DNA of 64,000 nt from Undibacterium sp. YM2 (GTDB taxonomy: Bacteria > Pseudomonadota > Gammaproteobacteria > Burkholderiales > Burkholderiaceae_D), in the NCBI RefSeq assembly GCF_009937975.1, contig NZ_AP018441.1, positions 4,464,001-4,528,000 on the forward strand, given 5' to 3'. Both the position numbers and the translations under genes were made by a program. Under the pieces are notes generated by a model, which ran no database searches, was not told the origin of the DNA, and was given only the letters and a program-made list of their open reading frames with translations. Shown here piece after piece: positions 36,729 to 46,718 of the stretch; position 1 is the stretch's first letter; every line of letters begins with the position of its first letter.

Positions 36729-37790
36729 ATGAAAAATCATCCAGGCCGTATCATATTCAGTCTTATTCTGGTTTTGCTCGGCCTCCCCTGTCATGCACAA
36801 ACCAGTGTCGCACCCGCACAGCCGATGATGATCAGTGCAGAACGCTTCGCCAGTTTGCGACAAGAACCCGCACGCTGGGCAGCCTTGCGCAAGCGCTGCG
36901 ATAAAGAGTTGACGCAACCCGCCCATGCAGTGGCAGATTACAGCCCGGCACGTCATTACACGGCTGACGGCGTCAGCCATGACCCAAGCGGCAAATACCT
37001 GAACACAGATGCCGGGGTAGCTTATCGCGCTGCCCTTTGCTACCAGCTCAGTCATGACATCGTCTATGCGCGCCACACCCAGCGGATCGCTGATGCCTGG
37101 GGCAAGACGCTGACACATGTATCAAAAGACCAGGGTGCGGCAGAGCTCAATTTCAATATCCCGCAACTGGTGATCGCCGTCAGTTGGGTGCGCGATGCCA
37201 GCCCCTGGGATGACAGTGACCTCATCGCCATGCTACAAAAAGTGGCGCTGCCGTTGTCACATGCCGACAAGGCCAATAATCACGGCAATTGGGGCGTGCT
37301 GATGGATGCCAGTATTGCCGCCTATACGGGCAACAGCAAGCAACTGGAACGCGCGCAACAGCGCTGGCAAACCCTGTTATTAAACCAGGTTGCAGAAGAT
37401 GGCAGCATGCCGCTGGAAATTTGCCGCAGCAACACCAATAATTTTTGCGGCGGCCCCGACAAAGGCATCAACGGCATCAGCTACACCCATTACACCCTGC
37501 ACCCCGCCACCATCACGGCAGAAATTTTTATGCAACTGGGAAAAAATTTATATCAGACGGACGCGGGCAAGAAACTGTCACTGGCCTACCAGCGCACTGC
37601 GGAATGGACGCGTTACCCTGAACGATTCCCCTACTATGCCAGCAACCAGGGCAAGCTCAATGGCATTAACAACACCGCCTATTTCCTGATCCTGCAAGCT
37701 CACAACATGAATGACGATGCCGCAGAAGTCATCAAGCAGGGCAAGCCTGGTTCAAACAGTCTGGAACTGGTGCTGCTGTACGGTCGTTGA
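36729..37790 (+). CDS. Alginate-lyase-family protein (exported)
   Basis: A 353-residue protein with signal peptide (about 1-23, ..GLPCHA). The body is an alpha/alpha-barrel of the alginate lyase family (PL5-like): LNTDAGVAYRAALCYQLS, NFNIPQLVIAVSW, NHGNWG (184-189) and GINGISYTHYTLHPATITA, containing the Asn/His/Tyr positions expected for beta-elimination. It would cleave a uronic acid polymer in the periplasm or outside. No alginate biosynthesis genes are near, so another substrate is possible. ATG 36729 is chosen by the signal peptide; an in-frame codon at 36705 is also open. Confidence 0.82.
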   Translation: MKNHPGRIIFSLILVLLGLPCHAQTSVAPAQPMMISAERFASLRQEPARWAALRKRCDKELTQPAHAVADYSPARHYTADGVSHDPSGKYLNTDAGVAYRAALCYQLSHDIVYARHTQRIADAWGKTLTHVSKDQGAAELNFNIPQLVIAVSWVRDASPWDDSDLIAMLQKVALPLSHADKANNHGNWGVLMDASIAAYTGNSKQLERAQQRWQTLLLNQVAEDGSMPLEICRSNTNNFCGGPDKGINGISYTHYTLHPATITAEIFMQLGKNLYQTDAGKKLSLAYQRTAEWTRYPERFPYYASNQGKLNGINNTAYFLILQAHNMNDDAAEVIKQGKPGSNSLELVLLYGR

Positions 37791-37861
37791 GGCAGAGCGA
37801 ATACCATGTTAAGTTACAATATCCGCCTGCATACCGCATTAGTCCACCAGGAACCCAGCAC

Positions 37862-38098
37862 ATGAACACCGTATTCGCCGCCCCCGTCTTTGACACCACC
37901 GTGATTTTTGAAGGCAAGGAACTCTTCAAAGGCAAAAGCGCCGCCGAGAACTGGGCCAAAAAACTTGGTGCAGAACTCGAATGCGTGACCACCGTAGAAA
38001 AGATAGGCACAGGCTGGGCGATAGTCGGCAATGTTGATGGTGAGGATTGTGTCTGGGCGATTTTGGGGCAGAGGTTGAAGAGGATTAATGGTGAGTGA
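37862..38098 (+). CDS. Hypothetical protein (78 aa)
   Basis: A small soluble protein beginning MNTVFAAPVFDTTVIFEGKE. No motif recognised. The frame is open from 37787 but the ATG at 37862 gives a compact domain. It follows the alginate-lyase-family gene by 71 bp. Confidence 0.6.
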   Translation: MNTVFAAPVFDTTVIFEGKELFKGKSAAENWAKKLGAELECVTTVEKIGTGWAIVGNVDGEDCVWAILGQRLKRINGE

Positions 38099-38238
38099 TA
38101 GGTAGGTGCGACACCTCTTGTTGGGCACACTACAATAAGCTATATATTGGTGTTGCATGTCGTGGTAAATTAGCATTGCAGTATATGCTACGCACATACT
38201 GTGCATTGCAGCGCAACCTACTCACTGATTCACATTTT

Positions 38239-38613
38239 ATGCAAGTTCTTGGTACGATCATTTTTCTGATGGCGGCTTGCTTCTCATGGTGGCTGGCATT
38301 CCAATTCTCATCAATCGCCGGAGTATACGGAGCTTTGATTTTCCTGGCGCCCATATTGCTGATGATAGTCCCCATTGCGGTCCGCGCTTTTAAAACAAAG
38401 TCTGCTACCTTAGGCGCATTTTTGCTGGCTATCGCCCCGGTTCTGGGTGCATTAAATTTTTTACCCTGGGTGATATTCTGCGAAATCGGTGAGCTCTTGC
38501 TAGGTAAGAATGCAGATAATGTAGTAATTTTTGCGCAGGTATTTACAGTGCTGCCGTGGATTTTTGTCGCCTGTTCCATTTTGATACCGACAAAGAAAAG
38601 TGGGCAAATCTGA
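38239..38613 (+). CDS. Hypothetical membrane protein (124 aa)
   Basis: Four hydrophobic segments, starting MQVLGTIIFLMAACFSWWLA. The C-terminus is TKKSGQI. No family recognised. It is followed after 43 bp by a soluble unknown gene on the same strand. Confidence 0.6.
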   Translation: MQVLGTIIFLMAACFSWWLAFQFSSIAGVYGALIFLAPILLMIVPIAVRAFKTKSATLGAFLLAIAPVLGALNFLPWVIFCEIGELLLGKNADNVVIFAQVFTVLPWIFVACSILIPTKKSGQI

Positions 38614-38656
38614 CCAAAGTACACGCTGAAAATAGCCATCAATAAACAACAATATC

Positions 38657-39121
38657 ATGACAACAGAATTACAAGCAGCAGTACATAAGATGGAAGGATA
38701 TTTGCTGGCTGTTGCAGCATTGAAAGCAGATGGCAGTAGTTTTTCATGTTTCTACCTTGGTGAAATACCGTTGGAAAATGCACTATCACCTTTGGGCGTT
38801 TTCCTCAGAACAGAAAAAGACAGGCTGCAGTTTTATCCACCAGACACGCTGACTTTATCTGGGCTGCCAACTTCATTGCGCCAGTGGCTATGTTCGCGCA
38901 GGAGAATATATGAAGTGGATGATACAAAAGAAATCGATATCAGATTATTTGATGGCTTTGTCGAAGAAATGAACGAGCTGCTTGGCCGACCAGAGCAATG
39001 GATGCTGGCAGGTGCAGGACGAACTTACCTGCCGCCACATGATCTCGGGGCAATCTGGGATGTGTATTTGTTTTCTGCAAGGGGGCATGTTTATGCAGTG
39101 CATTGCTCCTGGGACTCGTAG
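38657..39121 (+). CDS. Hypothetical protein (154 aa)
   Basis: Soluble, begins MTTELQAAVHKMEGYLLAVA; no motif recognised. Good start codon after an AT-rich leader. Its size and acidic nature are like immunity-type proteins. Confidence 0.62.
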   Translation: MTTELQAAVHKMEGYLLAVAALKADGSSFSCFYLGEIPLENALSPLGVFLRTEKDRLQFYPPDTLTLSGLPTSLRQWLCSRRRIYEVDDTKEIDIRLFDGFVEEMNELLGRPEQWMLAGAGRTYLPPHDLGAIWDVYLFSARGHVYAVHCSWDS

Positions 39122-39190
39122 TTTTTTCAATATGTGTGCGTTTCTACTTTGCCGATCGCACCTGCACAGCTAAATCCATAAAATCAACAC

Positions 39191-40021
39191 ATGCATAACT
39201 GTCTATCCACATTGATTTTGTTATTGCTCCCCTTATTCTCAATGAATGCATGGGCTGGCAATTACTTTTTCTATGATGGGATACCCCTGTTCAAACTGTC
39301 GGGCGATGGTAAATTCGAAACGTTCAGTCTGTTGCAGCAAGATGCGGGTACAAAGCAAGTTCAGTTGAATCAAGGTCTTTACCAGCAAATACCCTATGTG
39401 TGGTCTTACCATGCCAAAGGCAACGCTATCAGGCATGCAGTCAGCAAGCTCGATTTTGATGCTACCCCTGATGCGTGCGTACCCAGAGAAACCATCATAT
39501 TGAAAGACGCGAAGTCTGAGGGCTTGATGACTACCTTGCCTTTGCCAGCTAAAAGCAGGGCCACGCAGGTGATAGTTGCTGACGAAAGAAGAGAGGCCGC
39601 GCTAAAAATACTGGATGCAGCCTTGATTAAGCGACGTGTCACACCAGCATGGCGCGCACGCTTGTTGGAGATGGCATCAGTGCATGAAATCCAGTTGCAC
39701 AATAACGATGCAGCGACCCTGCTCGTGCAATTGCATGACGACTGGAAGCAAAGAAGTATCTCTGCCCTGCTACTGCTGACGAAAACTGAGGAGAATATTT
39801 ACCTGGCTGCCTACTCGGAAATAAATATAGGCGGGCCATCTGGCTCAGAACCAGAGGCTGCCCGCATCGTCTTTATCGATCACCTGGCCACAGAACAAAA
39901 TGACAGCAAGGTCGTCTTGCTGCGCCGGGAAGGCTATGAAACGACAGACTGGCTGTTACTCAAACAAGCTGGCGTGAAAAAACCCTGGCAAGAAATAGCA
40001 AGGCGAGAGACTGGGTGCTGA
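39191..40021 (+). CDS. Hypothetical exported protein (276 aa)
   Basis: Signal peptide MHNCLSTLILLLLPLFSMNA..WAG, then a mature domain without known motif. It begins NYFFYDGIPLFKLSGDGKF. Same strand as the two previous small genes, 69 bp downstream of the last. Confidence 0.65.
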   Translation: MHNCLSTLILLLLPLFSMNAWAGNYFFYDGIPLFKLSGDGKFETFSLLQQDAGTKQVQLNQGLYQQIPYVWSYHAKGNAIRHAVSKLDFDATPDACVPRETIILKDAKSEGLMTTLPLPAKSRATQVIVADERREAALKILDAALIKRRVTPAWRARLLEMASVHEIQLHNNDAATLLVQLHDDWKQRSISALLLLTKTEENIYLAAYSEINIGGPSGSEPEAARIVFIDHLATEQNDSKVVLLRREGYETTDWLLLKQAGVKKPWQEIARRETGC

Positions 40022-40107
40022 CATCAGGTGTCACCATATAACAGGCAAAAAAATTGATGTGTTTGCCTCCACATGTGGCGCAATGCAATGCACTTGATGA
40101 CTACTCA

Positions 40108-40758
40108 TTAATTATAAATCACCAGCACATAATTCTGAGCCTTGGCGGCAGACTGATAAAACTGGCTGACAGCGCGGTAAGATGGCAGGAGGAAGTCTTC
40201 ATAGACGCTATCTTTTTCTTCTTTCCAGGACATGCCGCCTACATCATATTTTGCCATTGTGGCGCGGTTGAATTGCGCCTTGATGGCAGATTCCTTGACT
40301 AGCGCAAAGGCATCTGCAATTGCCTTGACTTCAGTCGGTGCATAAACGCAGGGGCCACCTAGTCCAAAATTGATCGCCGTATCACGTTGCGCTTTATCAC
40401 AACGCCCTTCTATACCCTTCAATAGCGGGTCGGTAGGCATGGCATCGGTATCTTGCGGCTGATTACCCATCTTGCGCATTTCTTGCTCGACGGCTTTTTT
40501 AAAAGCTTCTTTATCTGTCTTTTTTGTACTGCGTTCTTCACGGTCAAGTACATGCATGCGGGCGACATAGTCTTGTTGTTCAAGACGTTTTTTAGGCGAA
40601 GCCAGCCATGAAATCACTTGCCAGTCCTGATCAACATCCAGCATGGCGGCTTTGGCAAAACGCGCATCATTTTTCATCTGCCACAAGAGCACAGGTTTTT
40701 GCCTGAGCAGTTGTAGTTGTTCAAGGGAGACCTGCACGTAGTAGGCAACGATACTCAT
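40108..40758 (-). CDS. DUF1877 (YfbM-like) protein
   Basis: A 216-residue soluble protein. The beginning MSIVAYYVQVSLEQLQLL and the end SYRAVSQFYQSAAKAQNYVL match the layout of DUF1877 proteins such as E. coli YfbM, here with an inserted charged middle (DREERSTKKTDKEAFKKAV). Function unknown. The start at 40758 is chosen over the open frame to 40803. Confidence 0.75.
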   Translation of the reverse strand: MSIVAYYVQVSLEQLQLLRQKPVLLWQMKNDARFAKAAMLDVDQDWQVISWLASPKKRLEQQDYVARMHVLDREERSTKKTDKEAFKKAVEQEMRKMGNQPQDTDAMPTDPLLKGIEGRCDKAQRDTAINFGLGGPCVYAPTEVKAIADAFALVKESAIKAQFNRATMAKYDVGGMSWKEEKDSVYEDFLLPSYRAVSQFYQSAAKAQNYVLVIYN

Positions 40759-40851
40759 GAGCGTAGTAAGATGATTGTTAAGCAGCAGGCAATATAGTGG
40801 CAAGGTGATGCCCAGTCAAGCAAGCTGCTGACTAGTCTTTACCAACAGCCA

Positions 40852-40943
40852 GTAGGGTGCGTTTCAACGCACCAAATACACTAACCAATCACACTAATAT
40901 GGGCGCCGTTCAGACAGTGAAGTAGAGTGCATTGCAATGCACC
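40852..40943. repeat. Pair of REP hairpins (GTAGGGTGCGTT / GTAGAGTGCATT)
   Basis: GTAGGGTGCGTTTCAACGCA (40852-40873) and GTAGAGTGCATTGCAATGCA (40922-40943), direct orientation, 48 bp apart. Members of the RAYT-associated family. Confidence 0.72.
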
Positions 40944-41016
40944 TCTCGTTACGATTGCGACTGCCCTGCTTCCGCCATCGCCGTACATTTGTATTGTGGC
41001 GCGAGTACTAAGCCAC

Positions 41017-41526
41017 TCACAAAAACTCCACCAGTTGCCCGCTCACGCTACGCAGGCGCTGGCTCATGAGTTTGGCCAGCCGGGCCAGGATTTGTACTGC
41101 CAGCGCTGGCTTTTCGCGGATGATGCGCTGGTAATTGTCCTTGGTCAACAGGAGCAGGATACTGGTTTGTGAGGCCAGGCAGGTGGCGGAGCGTTTTTCG
41201 CCATCGATGATGGACATCTCGCCTATGGTCTTGCCGTGGCCTACCGAGACGATGCGGTGCGGCGTACCGTCGAGGTCCGTCTTGAGTATCCCGACTTCGC
41301 CCTTGACCAGCAGGCCCATGTAGGAACCGGCTTCACCTTCCCTGAAAATGGTCGTGCCTGCCGAGACTTCATAGCATTGCAGATAGGCCGCCAGGGCCTC
41401 GATGTCTTTCCACTCAAGGTCGGCAAACAGTTGCGATTCAGAGACCATGTCGCAGATATCACGCGACTGAAAGGTCGTGCCAGCGCCGACGAGACGAAAA
41501 CCTGGCAAAGCTTGATCTGGGTTCAT
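41017..41526 (-). CDS. Cyclic-nucleotide-binding domain protein
   Basis: A 169-residue protein that is almost only a cNMP-binding (CAP_ED) domain: TIFREGEAGSYMGLLVKGEV, then GKTIGEMSIIDGEKRSATCL, the phosphate-binding cassette with Glu, Arg/Ser. It has no helix-turn-helix, so it is not a Crp-type DNA binder. It may be a small regulator that couples cAMP, c-di-GMP or another ligand to a partner. It lies 168 bp downstream of the AraC gene on the same strand. Confidence 0.85.
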   Translation of the reverse strand: MNPDQALPGFRLVGAGTTFQSRDICDMVSESQLFADLEWKDIEALAAYLQCYEVSAGTTIFREGEAGSYMGLLVKGEVGILKTDLDGTPHRIVSVGHGKTIGEMSIIDGEKRSATCLASQTSILLLLTKDNYQRIIREKPALAVQILARLAKLMSQRLRSVSGQLVEFL

Positions 41527-41694
41527 TTTGCACTCTCCAACATTTTACGGATGGTAGTGACTGATAGTTTATCGCAATCAGGGGAGTCTGTGACAGTAAC
41601 CATCGCAGGCATCTGCGCAGCAAGCGATATAAAATTTTTAATTATCAGTACGTCATGTCCAGGTTTGTGTGCGCTATTCTGCTGTAAGGCATAC

Positions 41695-42609
41695 TCACAT
41701 CGCCATCCGCATACGCCTGATATCGCGCAATGGCGGCTCACCAAACAGCCGTGTGTATTCACGGCTGAACTGGGAGGCGCTTTCATAGCCTACTCTTAAC
41801 GCGGCGCTGCTGGCGTCTATGTCTTCGACGAGCATGATCTGGCGGGCGTTTTGCAGGCGCAGGTGTTTCAGGTATTGCAAGGGGCTCATGCCTGCCACGG
41901 TGCGGAAGTGCAGCCTGAAGGTGGAGGCGCTCATGTGGGCTTTGCTGGCCAGCTCGTCAATGGCAACATCTTCGGTGTAATTCTGCTTAAGCCAGGCGAT
42001 GACTCGGGCAATTTGCTGGCCCGGTGAGCCAGCGGTGACCAAATGGCGCAATACCGGGCCATGCTCGCCATTGAGCAGGCGGACGATGATCTCTTGCTGT
42101 ATCAGCGGCGCCAGCATGGGGATGAGTTGCGGCTCATCCAGCAGGCGCACCAGGCGGGTGATGGCATCGAGCAAACCTTCCTCCATGGTCACAACGGACA
42201 TCGCCAGCGAGGTCGTGGCTTTCAGCGGCGCTGCGAATGTCATGCCAGCGGCGCACTGGGTGATGGCCAGGGCATCCAGCATCAGGTACATGCCCAGAAA
42301 TGGCTGCGCGCTGCTGGCAGCGGTCACATAAGACACCACCGGCAAATCGACCGAGGTGACCAGGGATTGCCCTGGCACATAATCAAATACTTCTTCCCCC
42401 AGATTCACGCGCTTGCTGCCTTGCACCGTGACACCCAGCCCCAGGCCATAAAAGCAGGGCATGGGGTCGGTAACCTTGCTGCGCCTGACCATGATCAGCC
42501 CTGGCACCTGGGTGATGCAGTCGCCGTCTGCCTTGATGATATTGCCGACCATTTCAGCCAGGGAGGGGCTGGATGATGGGTAGGCGGCGGTCTGGTGTGA
42601 GGTCTGCAT
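41695..42609 (-). CDS. AraC-family transcriptional regulator
   Basis: A 304-residue regulator with an N-terminal AraC-type sensor domain (VQGSKRVNLGEEVFDYVPGQ, ITQCAAGMTF). Two helix-turn-helices close the protein (IDELASKAHMSASTFRLHFR, and RLQNARQIMLVEDIDASSAA leading into VGYESASQFSREYTRLFGE). It is divergent from the molybdenum hydroxylase operon at 42877 with a 267-bp spacer and is its likely regulator. Confidence 0.9.
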   Translation of the reverse strand: MQTSHQTAAYPSSSPSLAEMVGNIIKADGDCITQVPGLIMVRRSKVTDPMPCFYGLGLGVTVQGSKRVNLGEEVFDYVPGQSLVTSVDLPVVSYVTAASSAQPFLGMYLMLDALAITQCAAGMTFAAPLKATTSLAMSVVTMEEGLLDAITRLVRLLDEPQLIPMLAPLIQQEIIVRLLNGEHGPVLRHLVTAGSPGQQIARVIAWLKQNYTEDVAIDELASKAHMSASTFRLHFRTVAGMSPLQYLKHLRLQNARQIMLVEDIDASSAALRVGYESASQFSREYTRLFGEPPLRDIRRMRMAM

Positions 42610-42876
42610 GTGACGACGTTAGTTTTTTTAACTGTAGGTTTTTGAACTATCGATAGCCTACCATTTTCAGGGTGGGGATTTCAATTTCTGCCGGGCATTC
42701 GTCGAAATAGGCAAGAAATACGTCGAATCAGGCAAACGCTTTATTGCCGGGAGAGCTGACAATAGCCGTCAATTAAGATTTTGCAGCGGCTACCTGTACA
42801 TGGGCATGGCCGCCGCCATTAACCTGGCAGCACCCCGGCATCAACCACATATCGTCACCCCATTTTGGAGGTTTTT

Positions 42877-43335
42877 ATGATCAACTCAACTATTAATGGC
42901 AAGAATACCAGCGTCGATGTCGCGCCCGACACGCCCGTGCTATGGGCCCTGCGCGATACCCTGGGCCTTACCGGCACCAAGTTTGGCTGCGGTGCCGCCC
43001 TGTGCGGTGCCTGCACCGTGCACCTGAATGGCCAGGCCATACGCTCTTGCATCACCCCTATCTCTTCTGTCGCCGGGCAAAAAATCACCACCATCGAAGC
43101 CATTGGTGAAGACAAGGTTGGCAAGGCCGTGCAGGCCGCCTGGATCAAGCACGACGTTGCCCAATGCGGTTACTGTCAAAGCGGCCAGATCATGAGCGCC
43201 ACTGCCCTGCTCAAAACCAAGAAGAAACCCAGCGATGCCGACATCGACAGCGCCATGGCAGGCAATATCTGCCGCTGTGGTACATACGTACGCATCCGCG
43301 CTGCCATCCACGACGCTGCATCCACCTTGGCCTGA
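42877..43335 (+). CDS. iorA: (2Fe-2S)-binding subunit of an isoquinoline 1-oxidoreductase-type molybdenum hydroxylase
   Basis: A 152-residue subunit that passes electrons from the Mo site. It carries two 2Fe-2S clusters: plant-ferredoxin type with [20 protein letters not shown], and the C-terminal all-helical type with [10 protein letters not shown] and [14 protein letters not shown]. The ATG at 42877 has GGAGG 5 bp upstream, so an earlier in-frame codon is rejected. It is 14 bp upstream of the Mo subunit, forming an operon with it and XdhC. The symbol is by family resemblance only. Confidence 0.9.
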   Translation: MINSTINGKNTSVDVAPDTPVLWALRDTLGLTGTKFGCGAALCGACTVHLNGQAIRSCITPISSVAGQKITTIEAIGEDKVGKAVQAAWIKHDVAQCGYCQSGQIMSATALLKTKKKPSDADIDSAMAGNICRCGTYVRIRAAIHDAASTLA

Positions 43336-43349
43336 TCAGGAGAACCAAC

Positions 43350-45596
43350 ATGCATTTTGAAGCCCGTTTGAATGAACTGCCACGCCATTTGCAATCCCTG
43401 TTGCAATCCACCAGCCCCGAAACGAACGCAGCCGGCCTGAGCCGCCGCAGCTTCTTGAAGATGGCAACTGCCAGTGGCTTTGCCCTGGGTTGCTACCCCA
43501 TGCTGGCGACAGCGCAGGACGCTGCCGCCAAAGCCCCCGCTGGTTTGAAAGCAACTGAGCAGCCTGGCGCCTTTGTCCAGATTGCCAAAGATGGCACGGT
43601 CACGGTGACGATTAACCGCCTGGAATTTGGCCAGGGTGTGCAAACCGCCTTGCCGCTGATACTGGCAGAAGAGCTCGATGCCGACTGGAGCAAGGTCAAG
43701 TATGCCAATGGCAATAACCACCCTGCCTATGTCGATCCCGCATTTGGCATGCATTTGACGGGCGGCTCGAATACCATCGCCCATTCTTATACCCAGTACC
43801 GTGAACTGGGTGCACGCACCCGTGCCATGCTGGTACAGGCTGCGGCGACGCAATGGGGTGTTGATGCCTCAGCCCTGCGTACAGAAAAAGGCGTAGTCGT
43901 TGGGCCAGGCGGCAAAAAACTGACCTATGGCGAACTGGCTGAAGCCGCCATGAGCTTGCCGGTACCAGAAAAAGTTGTGTTGAAAGACCCCAAGAGCTTT
44001 AACCTGATAGGCAAACCCACAGGCCGCCTCGATGCCAAAGCCAAATCCACAGGCACCCAGGACTTTGGGATAGACATGCACCTGCCTGGCATGCTGACGG
44101 CGGTTGTCGCACGCCCGCCGGTATTTGGTGCCAAACTCAAGTCTGTCGATGATACGGCGGCCAAAGCCATCAAAGGTGTCAAGGCCGTGGTACGTGTGCC
44201 GCTGGATCGTGGCGGCGAAGGCGTGGCGATTATTGCGACTGGCTATTGGCCAGCCAAGCAGGGGCGCGATGTGCTGAAGCTGGAATGGGATCTGGGCAGC
44301 GTAGAAAAAGTCGATAGCGTGAAACAACTGGCCAGCTATAAAGAATTGGCCAAGCAGCAAGGCGCATTGAAGTACAACGACGATGTCTCAAAGATCGCCA
44401 CAGCACCACATAAACTGAGTGCAGAGTTCAACTTCCCTTACCTCGCCCATACCCCAATGGAGCCTTTGAACTGCACCGTCGCCATCAAAGGCGACAAGGC
44501 AGAATTATGGATGGGCACGCAAATGCCTGGTCTGGATGGCTTTGCCGCATCCGCCGCGCTGGGCCTGAAGCCAGAAAACATTGCCGTGCATACCCAGATG
44601 GCCGGTGGCGGTTTTGGTCGCCGTGCCATTCCTACCAGCGATTATGTGGTGGAAGCCTGCCATGTCACCAAGGCAGCAGTCGCCGCTGGCCTGGATGCGC
44701 CGGTGCGCACGCTGTGGAGCCGTGAAGATGATGTCAAGGGTGGTTACTACCGCCCCATGCATGTGCACAGGGCAGATATCGGTTTTGATGCGCAGGGCAA
44801 TATCCTCGGTTGGGACCATGTCATCGTCGGCCAGTCCATCCTCAGCGGCTCGCCATTTGAAGGCATGATGGTCAAGAATGGCGTCGATGCGACTGCGGTG
44901 GAAGGCATGAAAGAACCGTATGAGATGCCTATGCGCCTGTCTGTCCATCACCCGAAAATCAATGTGCCTGTCTTGTGGTGGCGCAGTGTGGGCTCTACCC
45001 ATACCGCCTTTGTCATGGAAACCCTGCTCGATGAAATTGCAGAAACCACCAAGCAAGACCCGGTGGCCTATAGACTGAAACTGATGGGTGACAAGCATCC
45101 AAGGCATAAGGCTGCGCTGGAACTGGCGGTTGAAAAATCAGGCTATGGTAAAAAGAAATTACCGGCAGGCCGGGCCTATGGTGTGGCCGTGCATGAATCC
45201 TTCTCGTCCATCGTTGCCTATGTAGTGGAAGCATCCATCAAAAATGGCCAGCCCAAATTGCACAAGGTCACGGCTGGCGTGCATTGCAATCTGGCTGTCA
45301 ATCCCAAAACCGTGGAAGCACAGGTGCAGGGTGCTGCCCTGATGGGCTTGTCGATGTGCTTGCCGGGTGCGGCGATTACACTCAAGGATGGTGTGGTCGA
45401 GCAAAGCAATTTTGGTGATTTTGTCGTACCACGCATTACCGACATGCCGCAGGTTGCCGTGCACATCGTGCCCAGTGCAGATGCACCTACCGGCATGGGT
45501 GAACCTGGCCTGCCAGCCTTGGCCCCGGCATTTGCGAATGCCGTTGCCAGGGCAGGTGGCAAGCGCTGGCGTGAACTGCCATTCAAGGCTGGTTAA
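43350..45596 (+). CDS. iorB: Molybdopterin-binding subunit, xanthine dehydrogenase/isoquinoline 1-oxidoreductase family
   Basis: A 748-residue catalytic subunit of a periplasmic aldehyde oxidase-like hydroxylase. It has a twin-arginine signal SRRSFLKMATASGFALG (about residues 29-45), so it is exported folded with cofactor. Molybdopterin-binding regions include MHLTGGSNTIAHSYTQYREL, AGGGFGRRAIPTSDYVVEA, LWWRSVGSTHTAFVMETLLD and GMGEPGLPALAPAFANAV. The start ATG 43350 has AGGAGA upstream (43338-43343). Substrate is likely an aldehyde or N-heterocycle but cannot be assigned. Electrons would pass to the 2Fe-2S subunit encoded just before. Confidence 0.9.
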   Translation: MHFEARLNELPRHLQSLLQSTSPETNAAGLSRRSFLKMATASGFALGCYPMLATAQDAAAKAPAGLKATEQPGAFVQIAKDGTVTVTINRLEFGQGVQTALPLILAEELDADWSKVKYANGNNHPAYVDPAFGMHLTGGSNTIAHSYTQYRELGARTRAMLVQAAATQWGVDASALRTEKGVVVGPGGKKLTYGELAEAAMSLPVPEKVVLKDPKSFNLIGKPTGRLDAKAKSTGTQDFGIDMHLPGMLTAVVARPPVFGAKLKSVDDTAAKAIKGVKAVVRVPLDRGGEGVAIIATGYWPAKQGRDVLKLEWDLGSVEKVDSVKQLASYKELAKQQGALKYNDDVSKIATAPHKLSAEFNFPYLAHTPMEPLNCTVAIKGDKAELWMGTQMPGLDGFAASAALGLKPENIAVHTQMAGGGFGRRAIPTSDYVVEACHVTKAAVAAGLDAPVRTLWSREDDVKGGYYRPMHVHRADIGFDAQGNILGWDHVIVGQSILSGSPFEGMMVKNGVDATAVEGMKEPYEMPMRLSVHHPKINVPVLWWRSVGSTHTAFVMETLLDEIAETTKQDPVAYRLKLMGDKHPRHKAALELAVEKSGYGKKKLPAGRAYGVAVHESFSSIVAYVVEASIKNGQPKLHKVTAGVHCNLAVNPKTVEAQVQGAALMGLSMCLPGAAITLKDGVVEQSNFGDFVVPRITDMPQVAVHIVPSADAPTGMGEPGLPALAPAFANAVARAGGKRWRELPFKAG

Positions 45597-45646
45597 GCTC
45601 CATTAAGCTTAAATCAGTTAAGGTCAACTCAGTAAAAGTCAAAGCA

Positions 45647-46693
45647 ATGGAAGATCTCGATACCCTGGTCTTGCGCACTGCGCTGAACTGGCATGCGCAG
45701 GGCTTGCAAGTCATTCTGGTCACGGTGGCGCGCACCTGGGGTTCTTCACCACGCCCACCGGGGTCGCTGATGGCGATCAACGGGCGCGGTGAAACCGTGG
45801 GCTCGGTATCGGGTGGCTGTATAGAAGATGATCTTATCCATCGCATCCGGGAAGAAGGCGTGCAGGCAGTATGCGCTGGCAACCTGCCGCTGGTGCTGCG
45901 TTATGGCATCTCTGCCGACCAGGCGCACCGCTTTGGCCTGCCCTGCGGCGGCACGGTAGAGCTGGTGCTGGAGCCAGTCTCTGCCCATAGCCGCCTCGAT
46001 GAATTGTTGCTGGCCTGCGAACAACGCCGCAGCGTTGAGCGCACACTGGATTTGCAGACCGGCCATGCCCAACTGCAGGCAGGCCAGTATGATGGCTTGC
46101 CCAGGCTGGATGATCACAAGCTCATCACTTACCTGGGCCCACAGGCCCGCATCATCGTCATCGGTGCCAGTGACCTTTCACGTTACCTGTGCCAGTTTGC
46201 ACTGAGCCTGGGTTTTGCCGTCATCGTCTGCGACCCGCGTGAAGAATACCGTGCCAGCTGGCAATTGCCGGGTGTCGTCGTCAGCGATGAAATGCCGGAC
46301 GACCTGATACTGCGCCTGCAACCCGACAACCGCACCGCCGTCATCGCCCTCACGCATGACCCCAAGCTCGATGACCTGGCCCTCATCGATGCCCTGCAAT
46401 CAAATGCCTTCTACGTAGGTGCCATCGGCTCACGCCGCAACAGCCAGCAAAGACGCGAACGCCTGCATATTCACTTTGATATCCCTGAATCTGCCCTGCA
46501 AAGCCTGCATGGGCCAGCGGGCCTGTACATAGGCAGCAAAACCCCGGCAGAAATCGCGCTGTCCATCATGGCAGAAATTGTCGCGATCAAGAATGGCATA
46601 CCACAGCCAGCCAGCACGTCCGTCGTGCTTGGCAAGGCGATCTATGAAAGCCAGCCGCAAGAAGAGATGAACGCCTCCATCTGCGCTATCTGA
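45647..46693 (+). CDS. XdhC-family molybdenum cofactor insertion chaperone
   Basis: A 348-residue protein. It has the XdhC_CoxI domain (VTVARTWGSSPRPPGSLMAI, GSVSGGCIEDDL) and a C-terminal Rossmann domain (IIVIGASDLSRYLCQFALSL, ALTHDPKLDDLALIDAL, YVGAIGSRRNSQQRRERL). Proteins of this family bind and sulphurate the molybdenum cofactor and insert it into xanthine dehydrogenase-type enzymes. Placement 50 bp after the Mo subunit fits that role. The 273-bp gap that follows contains a CTAACTCTTGCT tandem repeat. Confidence 0.9.
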   Translation: MEDLDTLVLRTALNWHAQGLQVILVTVARTWGSSPRPPGSLMAINGRGETVGSVSGGCIEDDLIHRIREEGVQAVCAGNLPLVLRYGISADQAHRFGLPCGGTVELVLEPVSAHSRLDELLLACEQRRSVERTLDLQTGHAQLQAGQYDGLPRLDDHKLITYLGPQARIIVIGASDLSRYLCQFALSLGFAVIVCDPREEYRASWQLPGVVVSDEMPDDLILRLQPDNRTAVIALTHDPKLDDLALIDALQSNAFYVGAIGSRRNSQQRRERLHIHFDIPESALQSLHGPAGLYIGSKTPAEIALSIMAEIVAIKNGIPQPASTSVVLGKAIYESQPQEEMNASICAI

Positions 46694-46718
46694 GCATGTA
46701 GCTGCTCATCTCTTACTT

